A DNA stretch of 7,088 nt from contig CAMBDR010000220.1 of the NCBI GenBank assembly GCA_945864765.1, forward strand, positions 1-7,088, given 5' to 3'. Below, piece by piece: positions 1 to 6,096 of the stretch (positions within the stretch are counted from its first letter, which is position 1; the number at the start of each line of letters is the position of its first letter). The notes under the pieces were generated by a model. The model did not search any database, was not told where the DNA came from, and saw nothing but the letters and a program-made list of their open reading frames with translations. This stretch comes from Janthinobacterium lividum (lineage in GTDB: Bacteria > Pseudomonadota > Gammaproteobacteria > Burkholderiales > Burkholderiaceae_D). The translations under genes were made by a program, and so were the position numbers.

Positions 1-752
1 CCAAAACGCCCCGGCCCAAGCAATTGCAGCACGCCATAGCCGCCCCATGCCAACATCAACACCCCCACCAAGGGGCGCAGCGTGCGCATGGCACCTACCA
101 GCCGGGTTTGCGCCAACAATAACCAGGGCAGCGTGCCCACACCAAACAAGAGCAACAACACCGCACCCGACCAGGCCGAACCGGACAGCAAAGAAAACGG
201 CAACACCGCATACAGCAAGCCGCAAGGCATGCAACCCCAGGCCATGCCGTTAAATAAAGGGTGGTAGTTGGCAGGGCGCGGCAAAGCCTGCGCCAAGCGG
301 GAAAACCAGGCAAATTGGGGCCATGTCAGCCACGCGGGCAGCAGAGCGCTCGGCAAGCGCCAACCAATCAAGCGCCAACCCAAAAACACCAGCGCCAAAC
401 TACCCAACAGCATAAACCCGGCGCGCAACGGCAGCCACTCGGGCAAACCCCAGACCACACCACCGCCCGTCCCTGCCAACGCACCGATGAGCGCATACGT
501 GCTTAAGCGCCCCGCATGCAAATACGCCAACGCACGCCATGCACTTAAGCCCTGCGCCGCGCCAGCAGGTGAGGCCAGCGCAATCGGAATGACTCGCAAA
601 TGAGCACGCAACGCTGCACCGGAACGTATACGCATACGCATACGCGCCGCATCGGCCAGCCAATGCCCCAAACCACCGCACATGGCAAGACAATGCACTC
701 CGCCCACGGCACCCGCAGCAAAAGCGGCCAACATGAGCGGTAAGGTGAGCAT
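1..752 (-). CDS. TauE/SafE or UreH_2-type membrane protein, putative cytochrome/copper maturation (3' end outside window)
   Basis: The frame from the ATG at 752-750 stays open to the window edge, giving 250 residues. Helix 1 (about 4-28) ends in VHCLAMCGGL, with the HC-x2-MCGG signature (H20, C21, C24) of the UreH_2 group often labelled sulfite exporter TauE/SafE. YLHAGRLSTYALIGALAG (77-94) and AWGCMPCGLLY (171-181, C174 and C177) are further hallmarks, and hydrophobic helices follow at about 110-130, 191-215 and 226-245. The His and Cys motifs inside membrane segments suggest metal, probably copper, handling, but transport of copper is inferred from neighbours. Genes of this group often sit near ccoGHIS and hemN. 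The ATG follows the hemN stop after one base (TGATATG) with no clear Shine-Dalgarno, so translation is probably coupled. The loop after helix 1 is long and basic and includes a hexamer repeat. Confidence 0.88.
   Translation of the reverse strand, partial: MLTLPLMLAAFAAGAVGGVHCLAMCGGLGHWLADAARMRMRIRSGAALRAHLRVIPIALASPAGAAQGLSAWRALAYLHAGRLSTYALIGALAGTGGGVVWGLPEWLPLRAGFMLLGSLALVFLGWRLIGWRLPSALLPAWLTWPQFAWFSRLAQALPRPANYHPLFNGMAWGCMPCGLLYAVLPFSLLSGSAWSGAVLLLLFGVGTLPWLLLAQTRLVGAMRTLRPLVGVLMLAWGGYGVLQLLGPGRF
629..646. repeat. in-frame 6-bp repeat (TACGCA x3) inside the UreH_2-type gene
   Basis: Plus-strand TACGCA, TACGCA, TACGCG encodes the alternating Arg/Met run RMRMRIR (residues 38-44) on the minus strand. 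It lies in the probable cytoplasmic loop after helix 1, where added basic residues would be tolerated. Each hexamer adds two codons, so a change in copy number would keep the frame. Confidence 0.65.
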
Positions 753-753
753 A

Positions 754-2145
754 TCAAATCAATTTGGAATAACTGGCTGCGCCCGGCAAAGCCAAAAAGC
801 GATCAAACACCATCGCAAAAGCCCGTACAAACATGCGCCCCTTGGGGGTGATGACAATTTGCTGGCGCTCAATCTCAAGCAAACCCTGCTCGGCATACGT
901 GCCCAAAAAGGCCAGTTCAGCGGCAAAATAATCGTTGAAATCAATCCCGAACTGCGCTTGAACCGCCGCAAAGTCGAGTGGGCCGCTACACATCAATTCC
1001 ATCATCACATGCCGCCGCAACACATCATCGGCGCTCAGATCGAAGCCTTTTTCCACTGGCAAATGGCCATTGTCCAGCGCGGCGGTATATTCTTCCAAGG
1101 TGCGCACCGACTGGCTATACGATGGCCCGATTTTTGAAATCGACGACACCCCCAGCGCCAGCATATCGCATTCGGCATGGGTGGTGTAACCCTGAAAATT
1201 ACGATGCAAACCACCCGTGGCCATGGCTTGCGCCAATTCGTCGCCCGGCTTGGCAAAATGATCCAGCCCAATATACACATAACCCGCATCCAACAAACGC
1301 TTGAGCGAGAGCATAAAAATCTGCAAACGCTCTTCTGCCGAAGGCAAGGTGTAATCGGCAATACGGCGTTGCGACTTGAAGCGCGCCGGCAAATGCGCAT
1401 AGTTATACAAGGCAATACGTTCGGGAGAAAGCGCGATCACCTGATCCAGCGTGCGCTCAAAACAGGCCACATATTGCAGCGGCAAGCCATAGATCAAATC
1501 AAAATTGATCGAGCCAAAACCAGCCGCGCGGCTGGTATCGACCGCATTTTGCACCAGCTCCACCGGTTGAATCCGGTGTACCGCTTTTTGCACCGCCGGA
1601 TCAAAATCCTGCACCCCCAGGCTGGTGCGGTTAAAACCCAGATTGGCCAAATGCTGCATCAGATTGGGCCGCACCGTGCGCGGGTCGATTTCGATGGAAA
1701 TTTCCGCACCCGGCACAAAATCAAAATGCTGGCGCAGCAACTGCATTAATTGACTTAATTCTTCATCATTTAAAAACGTCGGGGTGCCGCCACCCAGGTG
1801 CAATTGCACGCTTTGCTGGCGGCCACCCAAATGCGGGGCCAACAGGGCCAGTTCTTGTTCCAGATAGCGCAAATAACTGGCTGAACGGCTGCGGTCTTTG
1901 GTGATGATTTTATTGCAGGCGCAGTAGTAACACAGCGAAGCGCAAAATGGAATATGCACATACACCGAGAGCGGCGCGCGATTTGGGTCTTCCGCGCGCG
2001 CCTTCAGTTGCGCCAGATAGTTGTTTTCGGCGAAATCGGCATGAAACCGATCCGCCGTCGGGTACGAGGTATAACGGGGGCCGAGTTTGTCAAAACGCCG
2101 AATCAAGGATTCTTCAATTTCAATCCCGGGGAAAGTCGCCTGCAT
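754..2145 (-). CDS. hemN: oxygen-independent coproporphyrinogen III dehydrogenase (radical SAM)
   Basis: Converts coproporphyrinogen III to protoporphyrinogen IX by two oxidative decarboxylations using S-adenosylmethionine radicals, so haem can be made without O2. It is a cytoplasmic enzyme. The 463-residue length and the start region (LGPRYTSYPTADRF, 21-34) match true HemN rather than HemW-like paralogues. The radical SAM site VHIPFCASLCYYCACNK has C68, C72 and C75 for the 4Fe-4S cluster and C77, the extra conserved HemN cysteine; Y62 corresponds to E. coli Y56. LGGGTPT (117-123) is the SAM-binding glycine motif. YIGLDHFAKP (291-300) and LHRNFQGYTT (313-322) are HemN signatures, and the C-terminal HemN domain is complete. 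GAGG lies 5 nt before the ATG. The TGA is separated from the next ATG by one base. Co-location with cbb3 genes fits microaerobic haem supply. Confidence 0.98.
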   Translation of the reverse strand: MQATFPGIEIEESLIRRFDKLGPRYTSYPTADRFHADFAENNYLAQLKARAEDPNRAPLSVYVHIPFCASLCYYCACNKIITKDRSRSASYLRYLEQELALLAPHLGGRQQSVQLHLGGGTPTFLNDEELSQLMQLLRQHFDFVPGAEISIEIDPRTVRPNLMQHLANLGFNRTSLGVQDFDPAVQKAVHRIQPVELVQNAVDTSRAAGFGSINFDLIYGLPLQYVACFERTLDQVIALSPERIALYNYAHLPARFKSQRRIADYTLPSAEERLQIFMLSLKRLLDAGYVYIGLDHFAKPGDELAQAMATGGLHRNFQGYTTHAECDMLALGVSSISKIGPSYSQSVRTLEEYTAALDNGHLPVEKGFDLSADDVLRRHVMMELMCSGPLDFAAVQAQFGIDFNDYFAAELAFLGTYAEQGLLEIERQQIVITPKGRMFVRAFAMVFDRFLALPGAASYSKLI

Positions 2146-2169
2146 AAAATCCTCAATAAAAGCCTGAAT
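2146..2169 (-). repeat. 12-bp imperfect tandem duplication at the hemN ribosome-binding site
   Basis: The minus strand reads ATTCAGGCTTTT (2169-2158) then ATTGAGGATTTT (2157-2146), identical at 10 of 12 positions and ending directly before the hemN ATG. The GAGG of the second copy (2154-2151), 5 nt before the ATG, is the likely Shine-Dalgarno. The first copy carries CAGG at the equivalent place. The pair fills nearly all of the 27-nt gap after the upstream stop. Confidence 0.6.
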
Positions 2170-2172
2170 ACA

Positions 2173-2460
2173 CTACGCGCGCCGCTTGCGCCATTCCAGC
2201 AGTAACACCGCAGTCAGACCACTGGCAATGCAACCCAGCGCCCAAAACATTAAAAATCCAATCGTGTAAACACCCAGATTACTCAAATGCCAATGTTTAT
2301 CCAGAATCAGCAATTCCTCGGGGTCGATCAAACTGAACACGATGCCGCTGCTGACGCAAGCCATTAAAAAACTCGGCCATAGCACCACCATCACCATTAA
2401 GGCACGCGGCGGCAACTGGAGTTCCGGCGCGTTGTTACGTATTGTCTCACTCATATTCAT
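2173..2460 (-). CDS. unrecognised two-helix membrane protein, conserved-hypothetical type
   Basis: A 95-residue protein with a short polar N-terminus (1-18), a first membrane helix at about 20-44 (MVMVVLWPSFLMACVSSGIVFSLI cut into hydrophobic turns), a short loop with acidic residues (DPEELLILDKHWH, 46-58), a second helix at about 64-88 containing YTIGFLMFWALG, and a basic tail RKRRA. The charge pattern suggests both termini in the cytoplasm. The WPSFLMA and YTIGF-FW sequences resemble small uncharacterised proteins encoded near cbb3 and hemN genes in betaproteobacteria; this is recalled similarity, not a search. GGAG at 2474-2471 lies 10 nt before the first ATG (2460), favouring it over the in-frame ATG two codons later. 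Placement between fixH and hemN suggests an accessory role in the oxidase, but no function can be read from the sequence. Confidence 0.75.
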   Translation of the reverse strand: MNMSETIRNNAPELQLPPRALMVMVVLWPSFLMACVSSGIVFSLIDPEELLILDKHWHLSNLGVYTIGFLMFWALGCIASGLTAVLLLEWRKRRA

Positions 2461-2483
2461 GATACTTGTTCTCCATTTTTCTC

Positions 2484-2567
2484 TTTATTTTTTGCTGCTT
2501 ATTTATTGCCACTTATTTATTATTACTTATTTATTTCTTCTTATTTATTGTTGCTTATTTTTCTCGG
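2484..2567. repeat. 14-bp tandem repeat array in the fixH/orf95 gap, about 6 copies
   Basis: Plus-strand units begin at 2484, 2498, 2512, 2526, 2540 and 2554. Four consecutive units (from 2498, 2512, 2526 and 2540) start with an identical 10-base core, CTTATTTATT, followed by four variable bases (gcca, atta, tctt, gttg and similar). The two outer units are degenerate. In the minus-strand RNA each core is AATAAATAAG, with two UAA triplets in different frames. Because 14 is not a multiple of 3, successive copies close all three frames. The fixH stop (2557-2555) falls in the first transcribed unit. The array ends about 10 nt before the GGAG of the next gene. It is strongly A-rich on the RNA strand and would be unstructured. 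Confidence 0.88.
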
Positions 2568-2827
2568 CAATCACTGCGTAAGTCCGCACAGCCCAACTTG
2601 CGCCGTTCCAGCGCTTCCAGCTTGGCCCGTTTATCCAATTCCTGGTTGATGCGTAAGCCATTTTGATAGTAATTTTTGTCCAACACCGGGTCAGCACCAT
2701 GGTAAGCCAACCAAAACGTAATGACGCATGCCACCACCACCAGCAGCGGGCCGCCCAGCACCAGCAGCAACCACGGCTCACGATACCAGCGATCTGGCTG
2801 TTTGGGCACTTGCAACAATCCATCCAT
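2555..2827 (-). CDS. short FixH/CcoH-like cbb3 assembly protein (lacks most of the periplasmic domain)
   Basis: Ninety residues. The N-terminal part matches FixH-family proteins: WYREPWLLLVLGGPLLVVVA leads into one membrane helix (about 19-41, ending TFWLAYHGADPV), followed by the family-like DKNYYQNGLRINQELDKRAK (50-69). FixH/CcoH is a single-helix protein that associates with cbb3 subunits and helps assemble or stabilise the oxidase. Family members usually run to roughly 150-180 residues with a periplasmic beta domain; here the protein stops after a charged, possibly coiled segment with two cysteines (C80, C87). The TAA stop lies in the first unit of the 14-bp array, and no continuation is seen in another frame. 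AGGAG at 2839-2835 supports the ATG at 2827 over the overlapping, out-of-frame ATG at 2823. The position directly after ccoG is the usual fixH site. It may be a natural short form or a truncation that still works as an anchor. Confidence 0.7.
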   Translation of the reverse strand: MDGLLQVPKQPDRWYREPWLLLVLGGPLLVVVACVITFWLAYHGADPVLDKNYYQNGLRINQELDKRAKLEALERRKLGCADLRSDCREK

Positions 2828-2836
2828 TTTATTTCT

Positions 2837-2854
2837 CCTGATTTTCCTGATTTT
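2837..2854 (-). repeat. 9-bp direct tandem repeat upstream of fixH, duplicating its Shine-Dalgarno segment
   Basis: The minus strand reads AAAATCAGG twice without a gap (2854-2846 and 2845-2837), followed by AG. The second copy supplies the AGGAG ribosome-binding site (2839-2835), which lies 7 nt before the fixH ATG at 2827. The first copy leaves an unused partial site, CAGGA, 9 nt further upstream. Confidence 0.7.
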
Positions 2855-2872
2855 TCCGGGCTTCCCCGAAAA
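2852..2872 (-). other. small imperfect stem-loop just after the ccoG stop
   Basis: On the plus strand TTTT-C-CGGG, loop CTTC, then CCCG-AAAA; in the minus-strand RNA this is a CGGG/CCCG stem extended by four U-A pairs with one bulged base. It begins directly after the ccoG TGA. It is followed on the RNA by an A-rich, not a U-rich, stretch, so it does not look like an intrinsic terminator. It could limit 3' decay or mark a processing site between ccoG and fixH, but this is inference from a weak structure. Confidence 0.35.
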
Positions 2873-4312
2873 TCAACGCGGCGCGAGGAATACCGCTTTT
2901 TCCCTCACGGCAAGATCAGGATGATCCCGATCACGCACCACGAATTGTATACGGTTTGAGCCAGGTATGACATGATCCATTGGCACTCGCACCCGCACCG
3001 GTATGGCCCGACTGCTGGCAGCGGGCAATTCAAACTCGCCGCCCGAAACCAGGGAAATACCCGGTATGCCACTGACCACCACTTCATAGCGATGGCCGCG
3101 CTCCTCGGTATTCATCACCTGCAAACGATACACATTATCCACCGCACCATTCTCGGTCACGCGCGGCAAGCCGCGATCTCGCAACACATCCACCTTCAAT
3201 GGCAGGCGCAAACTGAGTGCGGTAATCGAAGCGAAGATAATCGCACCCAAAATGACGCTGTAAATCACGGTGCGGGTGCGCAATAAATGCCGCCAGCGTC
3301 CATCGTGATTGCGTAAATCATTTTCACTGTCATAGCTGATCAAGCCGGGCGGGTAAGCCATTTTTTCCATGACCTGATTACAGGCATCCACGCAGGCGGC
3401 GCAGCCAATACATTCATACTGCAAGCCATTGCGAATATCGATGCCGGTCGGACACACTTGCACGCAAATCTCACAATCGACGCAAGACCCCAAACCCAGC
3501 GCTTTGGGGTCGGCTTTTTTGCTGCGGCTGCCGCGTGGTTCGCCGCGCTCCTGGTCGTAGGTAATGATCAAGGTGTCTTTATCAATCATGGCACTTTGGA
3601 AACGCGCATACGGGCACATGTATTTGCATACTTGCTCACGCATCCAGCCCGCATTGCCATAGGTCGCAAAGCCATAAAAAAGAATCCAGAACAATTCCCA
3701 TGGCCCCAGATTGAAGTTCAATAACTCGGGCAATAATTGTCGGATCGGGGTGAAGTAACCGACAAAGCTGATGCCGGTCCAAAGTGCAAAGATAAGCCAC
3801 AGACTGTGTTTGGTGATTTTTAATCCCCATTTGCGCGGTGAACTCGGGGCTTTATCGAGTTGGATGCGGCTACCACGCCCGCCTTCGACCCATTTCTCTA
3901 TCCATAAAAAGATATGGGTGTACACCGTTTGCGGACAAGCGTAGCCGCAAAACACGCGGCCAAACAAGGCGGTGACCAAAAACAGGGAAAAGGCGGAAAT
4001 GATCAGCAACAGCGCCAGATAAATAAAATCCTGCGGCCATAACACCAAACCAAAAATATAGAATTTACGTGAGGCCAAATCAAACAGCAGTGCTTGCCGC
4101 CCGTTCCAATTCAACCACGCGGTGCCATAAAACAGGGTTTGGGTCAGCCACACCATAATCCAGCGCCAATTGGCATACCAGCCCGTGACGGCGCGTGGAT
4201 AGATTTTCTTGCGTACCTCAAACAGAGACTGTTCCAGCTCGCTGCGCACGCCGCTACCCGCGCTGTTTTCAGTGGCGGCCGTCGGAACAGGCCTGATTGG
4301 AATCACTTTCAT
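2873..4312 (-). CDS. ccoG: cytochrome c oxidase accessory protein CcoG/FixG (membrane ferredoxin-like Cu reductase)
   Basis: Membrane iron-sulfur protein of cbb3 assembly; in Rhodobacter CcoG was shown to reduce Cu(II) to Cu(I) for delivery to the oxidase. The 479-residue length is normal. Helices lie at about 49-66, 92-118, 168-187, 203-220 and 346-366. Cysteine motifs are FCGYACPQ (C122, C126) and VCKYMCPYARFQ (C229, C233), which are family hallmarks. A two-cluster 4Fe-4S ferredoxin domain follows: CVDCEICVQVCP (C277, C280, C283, C287) and CIGCAACVDAC (C301, C304, C307, C311). The C-terminal part (about 372-479) matches the periplasmic Ig-like FixG_C domain. The ATG overlaps the ccoP stop by ATGA and has no clear Shine-Dalgarno, so it probably depends on ccoP translation. 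The stop is followed at once by a small hairpin. Confidence 0.97.
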   Translation of the reverse strand: MKVIPIRPVPTAATENSAGSGVRSELEQSLFEVRKKIYPRAVTGWYANWRWIMVWLTQTLFYGTAWLNWNGRQALLFDLASRKFYIFGLVLWPQDFIYLALLLIISAFSLFLVTALFGRVFCGYACPQTVYTHIFLWIEKWVEGGRGSRIQLDKAPSSPRKWGLKITKHSLWLIFALWTGISFVGYFTPIRQLLPELLNFNLGPWELFWILFYGFATYGNAGWMREQVCKYMCPYARFQSAMIDKDTLIITYDQERGEPRGSRSKKADPKALGLGSCVDCEICVQVCPTGIDIRNGLQYECIGCAACVDACNQVMEKMAYPPGLISYDSENDLRNHDGRWRHLLRTRTVIYSVILGAIIFASITALSLRLPLKVDVLRDRGLPRVTENGAVDNVYRLQVMNTEERGHRYEVVVSGIPGISLVSGGEFELPAASSRAIPVRVRVPMDHVIPGSNRIQFVVRDRDHPDLAVREKAVFLAPR

Positions 4313-5250
4313 GGGCTATTTTGTGCAACGGCACTGGTATTGGACAAGCCCCAAACATAAGCAGTCAAGATATGAATCTTACCCTCGGACAAAATATCTT
4401 TGTGCGGCGGCATGCGATTAGCGCGCCCCTTGCTAATCGCCTCCACCACATTTTGCACGCCGCCACCATACAGCCACACCTTATCCGCCAGATTCGGTGA
4501 ACCCAAGGCCTGATTCCCCGTCCCCGCAGGCGTGTGACAAGCGGCACAGGCACCAAACTTACCACGGCCTTGCGCCGCACGAATCGGGTCATGCGCCGCA
4601 CCGGACAAACTCAGCACATAATTGGCGACATTTTGCACATCTTCATCGCCACCCAAAGCCGCTGCCATCGACGGCATTTGCCCCTGACGACCATTGATGA
4701 TGCTCTCTTTAATGTTTTGCGGCTCCCCGCCATAGAGCCAATCGGTGTCGGTTAAATTGGGGAAACCCTTACTGCCTTGCGCATCCGAACCATGGCACTG
4801 GGCGCAGGAGTTGAGAAACAGCCGCTCGCCCATGGCGCGCGCTTGCGGGTCCCGCGCCACTTGTTTGATATCCATTTTCAGAAATTTATTGTACAAGACG
4901 CCGAATTGCTGTTCCCCCGCCTTCATTTCGGCTTCATATTGCCCCACCTGGCTCCAGCCAAACTGGCCTTGAAGCGCGCCCAAACCGGGGTAACACACCA
5001 GGTAAGCCAGACTAAACACCAGCGAGCCATAAAACAACCAACTCCACCAGGCTGGCAAAGGGTTATTGTTTTCAACCAAATCTTCATCCCAAACATGGCC
5101 TGTGGTTTCAACCGGCAAGGGTTTGCCGTCCGCCCCAAGTTTGACTTTGATGCGCGCTTGCGACCACAGCAACAACCAGCAGGCGGCAATGCCCAGCAAA
5201 ACCAGGACAATGATATAAATACTCCATCCCTGACTAAAAAAATCGGCCAT
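4309..5250 (-). CDS. ccoP: cbb3-type cytochrome c oxidase subunit III, dihaem cytochrome c
   Basis: Dihaem c-type cytochrome that receives electrons from soluble or membrane donors and passes them to CcoO. The 313 residues contain a first membrane helix (about 11-30), a cytoplasmic loop with the CcoP signature TTGHVWDEDLVENNNPLP (49-66), a second helix (about 70-88), and two cytochrome c domains. Haem motifs are CAQCH (C149, C152, H153) and CAACH (C235, C238, H239); likely Met ligands lie in QMPSM (192 or 195) and RMPPH (280). Both domains carry WLYGG (171-175 and 259-263), as CcoP usually does. AGGAG at 5262-5258 lies 7 nt before the ATG. The TGA stop overlaps the ccoG ATG by ATGA, indicating coupled translation. 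Confidence 0.98.
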   Translation of the reverse strand: MADFFSQGWSIYIIVLVLLGIAACWLLLWSQARIKVKLGADGKPLPVETTGHVWDEDLVENNNPLPAWWSWLFYGSLVFSLAYLVCYPGLGALQGQFGWSQVGQYEAEMKAGEQQFGVLYNKFLKMDIKQVARDPQARAMGERLFLNSCAQCHGSDAQGSKGFPNLTDTDWLYGGEPQNIKESIINGRQGQMPSMAAALGGDEDVQNVANYVLSLSGAAHDPIRAAQGRGKFGACAACHTPAGTGNQALGSPNLADKVWLYGGGVQNVVEAISKGRANRMPPHKDILSEGKIHILTAYVWGLSNTSAVAQNSP

Positions 5251-5252
5251 GC

Positions 5253-5435
5253 TTATGCTCCTGTCTGCGTTCGGTTCGGTTGATCGGACGGGGCATCCTC
5301 GTCCGGCTCCAGGGGCAAGCGCCCCAGGGCGTCAAATCGGGCTTTATTGGCGCTGCAAAAAGCCCAGTACGTAATGCCCAAAAACACCACTAAACTGAGT
5401 ACGGTAAATACACCGCTTAACAAAGTGAAATTCAT
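5253..5435 (-). CDS. ccoQ: cbb3-type cytochrome c oxidase subunit CcoQ/FixQ (small subunit)
   Basis: Small single-helix subunit of the cbb3 oxidase; in studied bacteria CcoQ helps stabilise the complex and its association with CcoP. At 60 residues it has one membrane helix at about 7-26 (SGVFTVLSLVVFLGITYWAF), then a charged cytoplasmic tail with the family-like sequence FDALGRLPLEPDED (34-47). The Shine-Dalgarno is a G-rich AAGGTGGGGG stretch 4 nt before the ATG, overlapping the ccoO stop codon, so the two genes are probably translationally coupled. The TAA stop lies 2 nt before the ccoP start and the ccoP ribosome-binding site sits around this stop. Identity rests on position between ccoO and ccoP, the single helix and the tail. 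Confidence 0.93.
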   Translation of the reverse strand: MNFTLLSGVFTVLSLVVFLGITYWAFCSANKARFDALGRLPLEPDEDAPSDQPNRTQTGA

Positions 5436-5447
5436 TTGACCCCCACC

Positions 5448-6077
5448 TTAATATTTGTTTTTAATCGCCGTGCCCAGCACTTGCAGGTAGGCGACCAAGG
5501 CATCTTGCTCGGTTTTATCCTTGACTTCTTCGCCTGCTTTGGCAATCTCGGCCTCGCTATAGGGCACGCCCAAACGCTGCATGGCACGCAGCTTGGTTGG
5601 CGTGATGCTGGCATCGAGCGTATTTTTGGCCAGCCATGGGTAGCCGGGCATATTCGATTCCGGCACCACATCACGCGGATTATTCAGGTGGATTTTATGC
5701 CACTCATCGCTATACCTGCCGCCTACCCGCGCCAGATCTGGCCCGGTGCGTTTGCTGCCCCATTGGAAGGGATGGTCATACACCGACTCACCCGCCACCG
5801 AGTAATGGCCGTAACGCTCGGTTTCGGCGCGAAACGGCCGGATCATTTGCGAATGGCAGCCATAGCAACCTTCACGCAGATAAACATCCCGCCCTTCCAA
5901 CTGCAAGGCGGTGTAGGGTTTTAAGCCTGTAACGGGCTGGGTGGTGGATTTTTGAAAAAACAGCGGGACGATTTCAACCAAACCACCGACACTGACCACC
6001 AACAAGACCAAGACCAATAACAAACCGACGTTTTTCTCGATCAGTTCATGGCTAAATTTTGAACCGGATTGACTCAT
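5448..6077 (-). CDS. ccoO: cbb3-type cytochrome c oxidase subunit II, monohaem cytochrome c
   Basis: Membrane-anchored monohaem c-type cytochrome of the cbb3 oxidase, passing electrons from CcoP to the CcoN haem centres. The 209-residue protein is close to the usual family length. It has an N-terminal anchor helix at about residues 18-40, then a periplasmic domain with the haem c motif CYGCH (C71, C74, H75) followed by [10 protein letters not shown], a strong CcoO signature. NMPGYPW supplies the likely sixth ligand M143. Other family blocks are [19 protein letters not shown] (110-127) and the C-terminal [10 protein letters not shown]. The start at 6077 is chosen over an in-frame ATG at 6110 because of the AGGAG at 6088-6084 and the [16 protein letters not shown] beginning. 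The TAA stop overlaps the ribosome-binding region of ccoQ, 12 nt upstream of it. Confidence 0.97.
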   Translation of the reverse strand: MSQSGSKFSHELIEKNVGLLLVLVLLVVSVGGLVEIVPLFFQKSTTQPVTGLKPYTALQLEGRDVYLREGCYGCHSQMIRPFRAETERYGHYSVAGESVYDHPFQWGSKRTGPDLARVGGRYSDEWHKIHLNNPRDVVPESNMPGYPWLAKNTLDASITPTKLRAMQRLGVPYSEAEIAKAGEEVKDKTEQDALVAYLQVLGTAIKNKY

Positions 6078-6083
6078 GCAATT

Positions 6084-6088
6084 CTCCT
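6084..6088 (-). promoter_or_regulatory. Shine-Dalgarno site that fixes the ccoO start
   Basis: AGGAG on the minus strand lies 6 nt before the ATG at 6077-6075. The longer in-frame start at 6110 lies inside the 11-bp repeat array, has no comparable site, and would add 11 residues not typical of CcoO. The site therefore supports the shorter protein. Confidence 0.8.
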
Positions 6089-6096
6089 GATAAACA

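Noticed and set aside
753..772. FNR/ANR box near TTGATTTGAT upstream of the UreH_2-type gene
   Set aside because: The two halves are direct, not inverted, and lack the TTGAT-N4-ATCAA arrangement. The site lies in the hemN 3' end within a coupled junction.
1177..1749. 190-codon plus-strand open frame opposite hemN
   Set aside because: It lies entirely antisense to a clear, complete hemN and shows no ribosome-binding site or recognisable domain, so it is a shadow of GC-rich codon use.
2484..2567. CRISPR array or plasmid iterons for the 14-bp repeats
   Set aside because: Units are too short, spacers are only four bases, there are no cas or rep genes, and the array lies inside an operon.
2484..2567. 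Replication-origin AT-rich unwinding repeats
   Set aside because: No DnaA boxes or dnaA/dnaN neighbours are visible. The AT-rich repeat alone is not enough.
2484..2570. Internal sigma-70 promoter before the 95-residue gene (TTGCCG plus 17 nt plus TAAATA)
   Set aside because: The -10 match is poor and arises from the repeat core, which would give the same match at every unit. Not supported without transcript ends.
2466..2666. Plus-strand frame giving a strongly hydrophobic Leu/Ile/Phe-rich peptide
   Set aside because: The hydrophobicity comes from T-rich codons of the 14-bp array read on the wrong strand, and the rest is antisense to fixH. No family features.
2545..2823. Minus-strand frame of 92 codons rich in Trp and Cys overlapping fixH
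   Set aside because: It is the shifted frame of the fixH-like gene. Its ATG at 2823 is further from the Shine-Dalgarno and its product lacks the family sequence seen in the other frame.
2852..2872. Intrinsic terminator after ccoG
   Set aside because: The stem has only four G-C pairs and is followed by an A-rich, not a U-rich, tract on the transcribed strand.
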